Source: Pelagicoccus enzymogenes
GTDB taxonomy: Bacteria; Verrucomicrobiota; Verrucomicrobiia; Opitutales; Opitutaceae
DNA length: 64,000 nt
Assembly: GCF_014803405.1 (NCBI RefSeq)
Contig: NZ_JACYFG010000051.1
Coordinates: 496,001-560,000 of the forward strand
Direction: 5' to 3'
The position numbers were made by a program, and so were the translations under genes. How positions within the stretch are numbered: position 1 is the stretch's first letter; the number at the start of each line of letters is the position of its first letter. Shown here one piece after another: positions 28,107 through 37,676 of this stretch. The notes beneath the pieces are model-generated. The model saw only the letters and a list, made by a program, of their open reading frames with translations, was not told the DNA's origin and searched no databases.

Positions 28107-29030
28107 ATGCCTGCTGCCAAGTCTTTCTGGGCAGCCTTTTTGTTGTTAGCGGTCGCCTCCGTTGAGCTCACTGCGCAGCGCCGCCACGGATCGAGTCCGC
28201 TCGATACTTTGGGCGAGGAGGTCAGCCAAGCCGATGGCTTGGAGATCCTGAATGCGTTTCGCCGCTTGGGTATCGCGGGCGAGTATCGGTTGAGCTTCAA
28301 GTTGGAGATTCGTCCGCGTCGCGACAAGACGACCACGGTCTCTGGCGTCTTGCTGGGAACGCAAACGACTTTTGGCCCGCTTTCGCGCATCGATATCGCC
28401 CTCGAGCCAGCCGATGTTACGGAACAGGGGGAACTGGTTCCAGCCAAGGTGAAGCGGCTTTTGCTGCAGAATGGAATCTTCGCCAACGCCCTGGAGGTGG
28501 ATGCTTGGAGGTCCGGGGCTGAAGAGGCGCGCTTGATCGAATCCGACGCGTTTTTCGAGAAAATAGCGGGAAGCGATTTCACCGTGTTTGACCTTTTGAT
28601 GCCTTTCTCCTTTTGGCAGGAGTTCAGGTACGAGGGTCGCACCACCATGCGAAGCCGGCCTACCCACGTCTTCAGCTTGTATCCGCCGAGCGAGGACAAG
28701 GCATTGCAGGAGAAGGTTTCGCGGGTGCGCATTTATCTGGACGAGGAGTTCAATGCTTTGAATCGGGTCGAGGTTTACGATGCGGAGGAGAATTTGGCCA
28801 AGACGATCACCGTGGTGGCCTTCAAAATCGTGGACGGGCAGGGCGTGCTCAGCCAGGTCGACGTGCGCAATGAGCTCACCCGAGACAAGACGCGGTTCCG
28901 CGTGACGGATGCGGCGATCGGAGTCGAAGTGCCGGATTGGGTGTTTTCTCCGGAAGGCTTGGAGCGGGACATCTACGGTACGGAGGTGGCTCGGCTGCGA
29001 GCTCCGGCGAAGGAGGGAGCGACGGAGTGA
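28107..29030 (+). CDS. Exported LolA-like / outer-membrane lipoprotein-sorting-type protein
   Basis: A 307-residue protein. Starting at MPAAKSFWAAFLLLAVASVELTAQ gives a standard signal peptide. Two upstream in-frame ATGs (28062 and 28083) would place the n-region inside the secG terminator, so I prefer 28107. The central part (LFDLLMPFSFWQEFRYEG, VTEQGELVPAKVKRLLLQNG) matches proteins annotated as outer-membrane lipoprotein-sorting proteins (LolA-like beta half-barrel). It may carry lipid or lipoprotein in the periplasm. The gene is followed 16 bp later by a convergent lipoprotein gene. Confidence 0.72.
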   Translation: MPAAKSFWAAFLLLAVASVELTAQRRHGSSPLDTLGEEVSQADGLEILNAFRRLGIAGEYRLSFKLEIRPRRDKTTTVSGVLLGTQTTFGPLSRIDIALEPADVTEQGELVPAKVKRLLLQNGIFANALEVDAWRSGAEEARLIESDAFFEKIAGSDFTVFDLLMPFSFWQEFRYEGRTTMRSRPTHVFSLYPPSEDKALQEKVSRVRIYLDEEFNALNRVEVYDAEENLAKTITVVAFKIVDGQGVLSQVDVRNELTRDKTRFRVTDAAIGVEVPDWVFSPEGLERDIYGTEVARLRAPAKEGATE

Positions 29031-29046
29031 AATCCGTGGTTGCTGT

Positions 29047-29661
29047 TCACTCTGGCACTTTTTCGTAGGCCTTGAAGAAGCGGTACAGCTCTGCTCGGAG
29101 CTCTTTCCAGTAGGCCTCGTTGGCCCGTTTCGAGCTCCAGTTTTGGTTTGTGGCGGAGATGAGAGGAGCGACCATGCCGATGACGCGTTCCTCCTGCCAT
29201 GAGAATTGGAACTCGTCTTGCGTTTCCAGCACCTGAAAGGCCACTCCGTGGTTTTCTTTTTCCCAAAGCGGAAAGACGCCGAGGTATATCAAGATCATGG
29301 GATCGTCGAAGCCAGTCCGCTCATGGAGACGCGGGAGTGCTTTGAGGGTAAGGCTGCCGTTTTTCCTCTCATTTGGCTCGCCGGTAAGCACCTGTTCGAA
29401 GAGCTGGCACTTGCGGAGCAGCATTGCCAGTCGTTCCGATTCGTAGACGGCTCGATTGTAGATCCAGGTTTTGGTTTCCTCAGGTATGATGTCGTCCAAA
29501 TCTTCCCTCTGGGGCTTCTTGACGTGTACGGTGAGCTTCAAGGTTTGCGACACATCGGGTTCGCTGAAGCTTGGGAAGGCGGAGGGGCCCGGGTTTTTTA
29601 CGCTGGCGCAGCCGATAAGGAAGGTGGACGCAGCAAGCAGGCAAACTGGAAGCTTTTTCAT
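29047..29661 (-). CDS. Hypothetical lipoprotein (204 aa)
   Basis: Starting at MKKLPVCLLAASTFLIGCASV gives a signal peptide with a clear lipobox (FLIGC, lipidated Cys at residue 18). The upstream frame extends to 30018 but without any signal and overlaps the next small gene. The mature part is mixed alpha/beta with several Trp/Tyr (YNRAVYESERLAMLLRK, NQNWSSKRANEAYWKELRAEL). I do not recognise the family. It follows the small gene at 29664 by 2 bp and is probably coupled to it. Confidence 0.82.
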   Translation of the reverse strand: MKKLPVCLLAASTFLIGCASVKNPGPSAFPSFSEPDVSQTLKLTVHVKKPQREDLDDIIPEETKTWIYNRAVYESERLAMLLRKCQLFEQVLTGEPNERKNGSLTLKALPRLHERTGFDDPMILIYLGVFPLWEKENHGVAFQVLETQDEFQFSWQEERVIGMVAPLISATNQNWSSKRANEAYWKELRAELYRFFKAYEKVPE

Positions 29662-29663
29662 GT

Positions 29664-29876
29664 CTAGTAGAGGAGCTGTTCCGCGGCTTGCTGGATCGCG
29701 TCGCTTAGGGGGCGCAGGAAGCGCAAACCGTGGTCGATTTTCCGGTCGTTGTTGAGCACTCCCATCTTGAGGACCCCCGACATTAGAACCGCGGTACCTG
29801 CGATGCTGAAACAGCTGAGGCAGACTTTCACGATGCGAAGGGAAATGCTTTGGTGGATTGCGGTTAGCTTGCTCAT
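29664..29876 (-). CDS. Small hypothetical membrane protein (70 aa)
   Basis: A 70-residue frame (MSKLTAIHQSISLRIVKVC) with one hydrophobic segment (IVKVCLSCFSIAGTAVLMSGVLKMGVL). Its stop lies 2 bp before the lipoprotein ATG, which suggests translational coupling. It shares the intergenic region with the divergent regulator gene at 30032. No Shine-Dalgarno and no family are recognised, so the call is tentative. Confidence 0.5.
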   Translation of the reverse strand: MSKLTAIHQSISLRIVKVCLSCFSIAGTAVLMSGVLKMGVLNNDRKIDHGLRFLRPLSDAIQQAAEQLLY

Positions 29877-29997
29877 GCAAGCAGGATTGCAGGCTCGATG
29901 CCAATGGGAGGTGGCGTTTCTTAAGTTGTTCTTCTTCAGGTATAAGCGAATAGTTGGTGGGATTCTTTGGCGAAAGTTCTCGCGTGCATGTCAACCA

Positions 29998-30028
29998 TTG
30001 ACGGATCGACGTGTACAAATAGTGTACA
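29998..30028 (+). promoter_or_regulatory. Promoter with TGTACA-N5-TGTACA operator before the enhancer-binding regulator
   Basis: TTGACG (29998-30003), 16-bp spacer, and TAGTGT (30020-30025) form a sigma-70-like promoter. TGTACA occurs at 30012-30017 and 30023-30028, 11 bp centre to centre, straddling the -10. The predicted start falls near 30032, the ATG itself, so the message may be leaderless. The spacer end and -10 (TGTACAAATA) recur at 31628-31637 before the next gene. Confidence 0.55.
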
Positions 30029-30031
30029 GAG

Positions 30032-31558
<1,527 letters not shown>

Positions 31559-31613
31559 GGAACCTTGATTGATCAGCGGATGGGGGCCTGGATGGAGCGA
31601 TGGATTGTAGAAA

Positions 31614-31641
31614 TTGCGTGCGGACAATGTACAAATAATGC
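31614..31641 (+). promoter_or_regulatory. Promoter of the LplT-PlsC-Aas fusion with TGTACAAATAATG motif
   Basis: TTGCGT (31614-31619) and TAATGC (31636-31641), 16-bp spacer, with TGTACAAATAATG at 31628-31640. The geometry (-35, 8 bp, TGTACAAA, -10) is the same as in front of the preceding regulator. Confidence 0.5.
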
Positions 31642-31736
31642 ATGAAGCATTGTCTCCCTTTGGTGGGGATGTTCGGTAAGGTGTTGATATACAGTAGGCA
31701 GGCTCGGATTGGCGCGAGCTGAGCGAATGGGGGAGC

Positions 31737-34700
31737 ATGAGCACACATGCACCTCTTTCTTCTTCCTATCGTTTGATCGTGACGCAGGGCTTGAACGCCT
31801 TCGGCGATCACGCGGCAAAGATCACCGCCTCCGCCTTGGTGGCCGCTTGTTTTCCCGAACGGCAAGCTGCGGTTTGGGTAGGCGTCGTTTCAGCCTTGTA
31901 TGTTCTGCCGTATATTTTCCTCGCGCCGGTCGCAGGGCGCTTGACCAACCGTTTCTCTAAGGTGGCGGTGGTGCGCGGGAGCTTGCTGATGCAGACGACG
32001 GCTATGACGCTGCTTTCGGTGAGCGCCTTGCTCCACTCCTTTGTCGGCGTTTTGCTGTCGTTGGCGGCGGTGGCTTGCCAATCCAGTTTCTTGGCTCCTT
32101 CGCGAAATGCCTTGCTGAAAGACCTGTGCGGTGAGGCTCGGATCGGCCAAATGATGGGGCTGCTGGGTTTGGCGGGCGTGGGGGCGACCCTCGCTGGCTT
32201 GGCTTTGGGAGGTTGGTCTTTCGATCAGGTTTGGAGCCTGCTCGGCTCGCCTTGGTCGGCAGCTTCGGTTGCCGGGTTGGGCGCTGCGGCCATTTCGGCT
32301 TTGGCTTATGTCGTGGTTTCGGGAATACGGGTGGATTCCGAAGCTTCCAGCGAAACGGATGCCCCGTTTGGGAGCGTGCTAAAGGAAGTGCTTTCGCTGC
32401 CCGTGCTTCGCTGGTCGTCTTTGGGGCTCGCCTGGTTTTACGGAGTGGGAGCGATGTTAGTGATGATCCTTTTGCAGGACAGTCGCTGGGATCACGGTCA
32501 GGAAATCGGGTCGGCCAGTCAGGGGGGGATGATGGCAGCCTTATTGGGGCTGGGAGTCGCGTCGGGCAGCGGATTGGCGGCTTACCTTTGTCGCCGGCGC
32601 ATCGAGGTCGGGCTGTCGTTTTTGGGAGCGTTGATGTTGGTGGTGTTGGTTCCAGCGACGGCCCTGTTTTGGAATGCCGGTTGGGGGGCGGTCCTTTGCG
32701 TTTTTATGCTCGGTGTGGGCGGCGGGCTTTTTTCAGCTCCGCTCAACGCTCTCTTCGTCGCCTCCGCGAGAGACGAAGTCCGAGTTGGCTCAATCGCCGC
32801 GAATAACCTTTTCATCAACCTGATGTCGGGCGCGTTTGTAGGCTTGGCCTCCTTGATGGGATACCTGGCTTGGAGCCCGCAAGCGCAGCTTTGGGTGGTT
32901 GCGGTCACGACGATTGTGGTCGTCGGTTTCATGACGGTCTTGGTGCCGGAAAGTTTGTTGCGGGTCCTCTTGCTGGGCATCGCCAAGGTGTTTTATCCGA
33001 TGCGCTTAAAGGGACTGGAAAACATGCCGCAATCCGGCGGCGTGCTGGTGGTGGCAAATCATGTCAGCTATGTAGATGCGATTTTGATCTATCTGGCTTC
33101 GCCTCGCCCGGTACGATTCATGGGGACTGACGAGATGCTACGCTTTCCGCTGATGCGTTGGGCGTATCGAAAATTTAACGTCATTGCGGTTTCGCCGAAA
33201 GCTGCGAAGGAAGCGGTGTCGAAGTCGGTAAAGGCTTTGAAGGCGGGAGATGTTGTCTGCATCTTTCCGGAAGGCGCTTTGACACGCACGGGCATGATCA
33301 TGCCGTTCAAGAAGGGGGCCGAATTGATGGCTCGCTTGTCGGGGGCGGCTGTTTTGCCTGCGGCCATTGATGGGATGTGGGGATCCGTATTCAGTTTTGC
33401 GGACAAGCCTTTTCGATACCGATTGGGCATGCCGCTACGGCGTGCGGTGAGCGTGTCCTTTGGCCGTCCTTTGCGAGATGAAGAGGCGACTGCGGATACG
33501 ATGCAGGAGGCGGTGACGGAATTGGAGCATGTCGCCTTCTGCGCTCGTGCGGAGTTGAGTCAGAATCTTGGGTTGCTGGTCTTCAAGGCGCTCAAGATAA
33601 GGTTGTTCGCGTTGCGTCTGGTGGATCGTGGTCTTGGAAATATAAAGGTAAGGGGGTTCGCTCTCTTAGGTTTGGGATTGGGCTTTGCTCGCTTGATCAA
33701 GAAAACGGATACGGCGCGTCGCGTTGGAATCTTGTTGCCGCCAGGACTGCCCGGATTTGCGGCAAACCTCGGCGCGTTGTGGGCGGGCAGGTCGAGCGTC
33801 AACTTGAACCCGACCGTGAGTAGCGAAGCCTTCTCCCAGATGCTTGAGGCTTCGGGCGTGCGATCGGTCATCACCTCGCGCAAGGCCTTGGATCGATTCA
33901 AGGATTTGGACTTTTCTAGCGTGCAGCTCGTATTTGTAGAGGACGTCATGCCGCAGATGCGAGGGCCGGGTTTGTTGCTCGATCTGGTTGCGGTAGCGTT
34001 GCTGCCCCTAAGGATGCTTCGCCGCATGTATTCGATTTCTCTTACGGGTGGCGATCGTGAGGCTGCATTGCTTTTTTCCAGCGGCAGTTCCGCTGCGCCG
34101 AAAGGCATCCCGCTTTCGCATCGAAACCTGGTGGCGAACGCAACTCAGCTATCGGAGTGCTACTTGATGCGCTCGACGGATCGCCTGTTGGCGAACCTGC
34201 CGTTGTTCCACAGCTTCGGGCTGACCGGAGGATTCCTTTTGCCCTTGCTTAAGGGGATGCAAGTGGTGTCCACGCCGTCGCCTCTCCAAGCGAAGGAAAA
34301 CGTGGCGGCTGTTCGGAAGGAGGCGGTCACAGTGATGTTGGGCACGCCGACCTTTTTGCGCGCTTACCTCAAGCGTGCGGATGCGGAAGACTTTGCGAGC
34401 TTGCGTTTAACGGTGGCGGGAGCGGAGAAGTTGCCAGCGGATTTGGCGGAAGAGTGGGAGGCCCGTTTCGGAATCCCCGTTCTCGAAGGCTATGGTTTGA
34501 CCGAGTGTTCGCCGGTGCTGACCGCGAATTGCCTGCACAGTCGGGAGATGCTGGGGCGCTACGCATTGAGTCAAGTTGGCTATAAGATGGGGACCGCGGG
34601 GCGGCCGATGCCGGGCGTTTGGATACGCATTGTCGACGAAGAGAATCTTCTGGTTCGCAAGCCGCGGGGAGAGTCGGGATTGATCCTTGCGAAAGGCCCC

Positions 34701-35153
34701 AACGTTTTTCGTGTCTACCTGGACCCCGCGATCGAGAATCGATTTGAAGAAGGAGGCTGGTTTAACACGGGCGACATCGGTCGCTTGGACGAAGATGGTT
34801 GCTTGGTGATAGAAGGGCGTCTGTCCCGCTTTTCCAAGATTGCCGGTGAAATGGTTTCGCATGCGAACGTGGAATCCGAGATCGGAAAGTTGTATCCAGA
34901 AACCGAGGTATTCGTTGGCTCGCGCGAATGCGGGCGCAAAGGGGAAGCTTTGGTGCTGCTGGCAACGAAGGTCGTGGAGCTGGCTGACCTAGGGAGGCGG
35001 CTGAGGGGGCGCGGATTGCCCAACCTCTGGATACCGCAGGATGTGGTCAAGGTTGATGCCTTGCCGTTGCTGGGCACTGGCAAGCTCGACTTGAAGCGAT
35101 GCAAGGCCTTGTGTTTGGGCCAAGCTTTGCGGGAGCGGGAAGCGATGGCTTGA
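31737..35153 (+). CDS. aas: Fused lysophospholipid transporter / acyltransferase / acyl-ACP synthetase (LplT-PlsC-Aas)
   Basis: In E. coli LplT flips lysophospholipids inward and Aas re-acylates them; here all three modules lie in one 1138-residue chain. Residues ~1-410 are an MFS transporter with about 12 membrane segments. At about 441 the PlsC-type acyltransferase begins (NHVSYVDAI, the HX4D box; later FPEGALTRTG). From about 640 there is an AMP-binding acyl-ACP synthetase: LLFSSGSSAAPKG, slightly unlike the usual TSGSTGxPKG, then GYGLTECSPV and FNTGDIGRLDEDGCLVIEGR. Such fusions are known in Verrucomicrobia and Planctomycetes. A GGGGGAG immediately before the ATG is one of the few ribosome sites here. 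The gene ends 2 bp before the convergent ATPase gene. Confidence 0.92.
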   Translation: MSTHAPLSSSYRLIVTQGLNAFGDHAAKITASALVAACFPERQAAVWVGVVSALYVLPYIFLAPVAGRLTNRFSKVAVVRGSLLMQTTAMTLLSVSALLHSFVGVLLSLAAVACQSSFLAPSRNALLKDLCGEARIGQMMGLLGLAGVGATLAGLALGGWSFDQVWSLLGSPWSAASVAGLGAAAISALAYVVVSGIRVDSEASSETDAPFGSVLKEVLSLPVLRWSSLGLAWFYGVGAMLVMILLQDSRWDHGQEIGSASQGGMMAALLGLGVASGSGLAAYLCRRRIEVGLSFLGALMLVVLVPATALFWNAGWGAVLCVFMLGVGGGLFSAPLNALFVASARDEVRVGSIAANNLFINLMSGAFVGLASLMGYLAWSPQAQLWVVAVTTIVVVGFMTVLVPESLLRVLLLGIAKVFYPMRLKGLENMPQSGGVLVVANHVSYVDAILIYLASPRPVRFMGTDEMLRFPLMRWAYRKFNVIAVSPKAAKEAVSKSVKALKAGDVVCIFPEGALTRTGMIMPFKKGAELMARLSGAAVLPAAIDGMWGSVFSFADKPFRYRLGMPLRRAVSVSFGRPLRDEEATADTMQEAVTELEHVAFCARAELSQNLGLLVFKALKIRLFALRLVDRGLGNIKVRGFALLGLGLGFARLIKKTDTARRVGILLPPGLPGFAANLGALWAGRSSVNLNPTVSSEAFSQMLEASGVRSVITSRKALDRFKDLDFSSVQLVFVEDVMPQMRGPGLLLDLVAVALLPLRMLRRMYSISLTGGDREAALLFSSGSSAAPKGIPLSHRNLVANATQLSECYLMRSTDRLLANLPLFHSFGLTGGFLLPLLKGMQVVSTPSPLQAKENVAAVRKEAVTVMLGTPTFLRAYLKRADAEDFASLRLTVAGAEKLPADLAEEWEARFGIPVLEGYGLTECSPVLTANCLHSREMLGRYALSQVGYKMGTAGRPMPGVWIRIVDEENLLVRKPRGESGLILAKGPNVFRVYLDPAIENRFEEGGWFNTGDIGRLDEDGCLVIEGRLSRFSKIAGEMVSHANVESEIGKLYPETEVFVGSRECGRKGEALVLLATKVVELADLGRRLRGRGLPNLWIPQDVVKVDALPLLGTGKLDLKRCKALCLGQALREREAMA

Positions 35154-35155
35154 AT

Positions 35156-36283
35156 TCAGTAGGCGGTAAGGTTCGCCTCGGTTTGTGGGTCGAAAAGGTG
35201 GGCCTTGGCTTGGTCGAACCAGACGGTGATGGTCTTGTTTATTTGCGGACGTACGTCGCTGTGGATACGACCAATCAGGCTTTGGCTGCCGTTTGAAAGG
35301 TAGAGCATCGTTTCGTTGCCCATCGGTTCCGCAACGTCGATGGTCAGCTTGGCGGTGTGCTCCGTTTCGTAGTTGCTGCTCTCTTCTGCCTGATGGATGT
35401 TCTCTGGGCGGACGCCGAAGATAATATCGCGATCGACGTATTCTGCGGCAGCTTCGGCGAGGCGATTGCTCAGTCTTAGCGTAATCATGGAGTCCGTCGC
35501 TTGGAAGTACAGGGTGCCCTCCTTGCGCTCGATGCGCCCAGGCAAGAGGTTCATGGGCGGACTGCCGATGAAGGATGCGACGAACATGTTTGCTGGTTGA
35601 TTGTAGAGCGTAAGCGGTTCGTCGACCTGCATGATGTCGCCGCCGTTCATCACGCAAATGCGGTCGCCCATAGTCATCGCTTCCACTTGATCGTGAGTGA
35701 CGTAGATCATGGTGGAGGCTAGGCGGGCGTGCAGCTTGGAGATTTCAGCTCGCGTGGATACGCGCATCTTGGCGTCCAAGTTGGATAGCGGTTCGTCGAA
35801 AAGGAACACTTTGGGCTTTCGAACGATGGCGCGGCCGACGGCGACCCGCTGACGTTGCCCGCCCGAGAGGGCTGCTGGCTTGCGTTGCAGCAGGTCTTCA
35901 ATCCCTAGAATCTCTGCGGCGTCTTTCACGCGACGGTCGATTTCCGCTTTGCTGTACTTCCTGAGTTTCAAGCCAAAGGCCATGTTCTGGTAGACGCTCA
36001 TGTGCGGATACAAGGCGTAGTTCTGGAAGACCATGGCGATGTCGCGGTCTTTGGGCTGAACGTCATTGATGACTTTTCCGTCGATGCGAATTTCGCCGCC
36101 AGTTATGTCCTCCAGTCCTGCGATCATGCGCAGCGAAGTCGATTTTCCGCAACCGGATGGACCGACGAGGACCATGAACTCCCGGTCCCTTATCGAAAGG
36201 TCTATTTCGTTTACTGCTTTTACGCCTTCGCCTTTTCGGTTCGGGTAGATTTTCAGCAGCTTCTTGAGTTCGACGGTAGCCAT
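35156..36283 (-). CDS. ABC-transporter ATPase of the MalK/MsmX/UgpC type
   Basis: Sugar-type importer ATPase, 375 residues. Walker A is GPSGCGKST at about residue 39, the signature [16 protein letters not shown] and Walker [17 protein letters not shown] follow, then the H-loop [12 protein letters not shown]. The C-terminal TOBE/regulatory domain ([25 protein letters not shown]) is present. No permease or binding-protein genes are nearby. In several phyla a single orphan ATPase of this kind serves many sugar transporters, and that is the likely role here. Its promoter must lie in the 500-bp gap upstream. Confidence 0.9.
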   Translation of the reverse strand: MATVELKKLLKIYPNRKGEGVKAVNEIDLSIRDREFMVLVGPSGCGKSTSLRMIAGLEDITGGEIRIDGKVINDVQPKDRDIAMVFQNYALYPHMSVYQNMAFGLKLRKYSKAEIDRRVKDAAEILGIEDLLQRKPAALSGGQRQRVAVGRAIVRKPKVFLFDEPLSNLDAKMRVSTRAEISKLHARLASTMIYVTHDQVEAMTMGDRICVMNGGDIMQVDEPLTLYNQPANMFVASFIGSPPMNLLPGRIERKEGTLYFQATDSMITLRLSNRLAEAAAEYVDRDIIFGVRPENIHQAEESSNYETEHTAKLTIDVAEPMGNETMLYLSNGSQSLIGRIHSDVRPQINKTITVWFDQAKAHLFDPQTEANLTAY

Positions 36284-36784
36284 TTCTGCTTGGTGGTTCG
36301 TGTGTTGGAGGCGGGGCTGGCGAGTAGTGCGAGACTAAGCTCGTGCTTTAGGCGGGAGACTGTCAATCCGATTGTCCGAGAGCTCTTTTAACGCTCGCTG
36401 AAGGTGTCGACGATCGCTTTGGAGGAGGTTTGGTGTGATGGGAGAGTGTTAGTTTTTGGGTTCGGAAAATTGGATACGGAAGCTGTGTATCGAGGATCCT
36501 GTTACCCCCCTTTTTTTACGGTTGCGGGCGTGATTCGTTTGGGAAGTATTACCCATGTATCCGGTTTTATGATCTGGATACGTTGTGAGGATTTGGGCTC
36601 CCGAAAGGGTTCGAGAATCTGAATACGGGCGAAAAACGGCACAATTTTTTGTAAAAACTTGCTGTACCCAAAAAATACTAACAGGAATATGATTGAAAAA
36701 CTAAGGTTTTTCGGTAATTGAACGCTACCTTAGGTTTAATATTTCTCACCGAATAAACCGTTAATCCAAACCATACATACTGTT
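36284..36784. promoter_or_regulatory. Intergenic control region between the orphan ATPase and the histone-like gene
   Basis: This 501-bp gap is AT-rich toward its right end and holds no convincing gene. It contains two inverted pairs of the same hexamer: GGATAC-N9-GTATCG (36472-36492) and GTATCC-N13-GGATAC (36557-36581). There is also a small hairpin AAAAAC-TAAG-GTTTTT (36696-36711) and an A/T-rich stretch before the histone-like ATG. The GGATAC pairs lie 190-300 bp upstream of the ATPase gene and could be its operators. No clear -35/-10 was found. Confidence 0.4.
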
Positions 36785-37465
36785 ATGGCCGCAAAAAAAG
36801 GCGCTGAGAGTTCTCCTCTCACATTCGATCTGAAGGCAGACTTGATCGCTGTCCTCGACAAATACCAAAAGCAGCTTGGTGTATCCAAAAGCGAAATTAT
36901 TCGCCACGCGATCGCCGGCTTTGACTACGCTGGATTTGCTCCAGCAGCTGAAGACCATCGTCAAATCTCGGTACGTCTTCCGCTCGACCAGAAGAAGGAC
37001 CTCGTAAAGCTCGCCAAGGGCAAGAAGGTAAGCATCGGTGAACTGCTTCGCGCAGCTCTCGAGAAGTTGCCGACTGTTCCTGCGAAGTCTGGAATCGAAA
37101 AGGCGGCTCCAAAGCCGAAGGCAGCCAAGAAGGCCGCCAAGAAGGCTGCGAAGAAAGCCGCTAAGAAGGCACCTGCCAAGAAGGCTGCGAAGAAGGCCGC
37201 AAAGAAAGCTGCTCCTAAGAAGGCAGCTAAGAAGGTTGCCAAGAAAGCTGCCAAGAAGGTAGCTAAGAAAGCGGCAACCAAGGCCGCCAAGAAGGCAGCT
37301 CCCAAGAAAGCCGCTAAGAAGGCAGCTCCCAAGAAGGCAGCCGCCAAGAAGGCAGCTCCTAAGAAAGCCGCCAAGAAAGTAGCTAAGAAGGCTGCTAAGA
37401 AGGTTGCCAAGAAGGCGCCTGCCAAAAAGGCAGCTAAGAAGGTCGCCAAGAAAAAGAAGAAGTAA
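36785..37465 (+). CDS. Tandem ribbon-helix-helix protein with histone-H1-like tail
   Basis: The 226-residue protein has two similar N-terminal units, each with the beta-helix-helix pattern of MetJ/Arc/CopG (RHH) DNA-binding domains. Unit 1 is residues ~11-46 (PLTFDLKADLIAVLDKYQ, SKSEIIRHAIAGF). Unit 2 is ~58-95 (HRQISVRLPLDQKKDLVK, VSIGELLRAALEKL). The remaining ~120 residues are repeats of KKAAKKA, APKKAA and KVAKKA, like histone H1 tails, with about every other residue Lys. Two RHH units in one chain could form an intramolecular fold without dimerising. A specific DNA-binding head fused to a non-specific basic tail suggests a nucleoid protein or global regulator; this is inference. No operon partner; a strong terminator follows. 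Confidence 0.8.
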   Translation: MAAKKGAESSPLTFDLKADLIAVLDKYQKQLGVSKSEIIRHAIAGFDYAGFAPAAEDHRQISVRLPLDQKKDLVKLAKGKKVSIGELLRAALEKLPTVPAKSGIEKAAPKPKAAKKAAKKAAKKAAKKAPAKKAAKKAAKKAAPKKAAKKVAKKAAKKVAKKAATKAAKKAAPKKAAKKAAPKKAAAKKAAPKKAAKKVAKKAAKKVAKKAPAKKAAKKVAKKKKK

Positions 37466-37490
37466 TCGCTTCAATCCTTTTCAAAAACAA

Positions 37491-37522
37491 AGCCGAGGCT
37501 CGTGAGCCTCGGCTTTTTTTTT
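37491..37522 (+). terminator. Terminator of the histone-like gene
   Basis: A perfect 10-bp stem (AGCCGAGGCT / AGCCTCGGCT) with a 4-nt loop is followed by nine T residues, 26 bp after the stop. Confidence 0.92.
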
Positions 37523-37676
37523 CGCTCGTATTGGCAGTGGATGATGGTGCCTGTCTTCAGGCGCTTGACTCCGCGCGCGGCATTTACTCCCGAGAAGCGG
37601 AACGGGTGGAGCCGGTCCCTCCCCAATGGCAAAGATGCAGGCTAGCTGCGTTTCCTCCGCGGCTGCGGCTCGCGGC

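Noticed and set aside
29901-29925. TGGC...TTG element before the small membrane gene as a sigma-54 promoter
   Set aside because: The -12 element reads GT instead of GC and falls out of register, so it does not fit the consensus.
36961-37449. 162-residue Leu/Ala/Phe-rich minus-strand frame that looks like a membrane protein
   Set aside because: It is the reverse complement of the KKAAKKA repeats of the histone-like gene.
37091-37462. Repetitive DNA resembling a tandem array
   Set aside because: The repeats are codons of the Lys/Ala tail, uneven in length; there are no CRISPR-type spacers.
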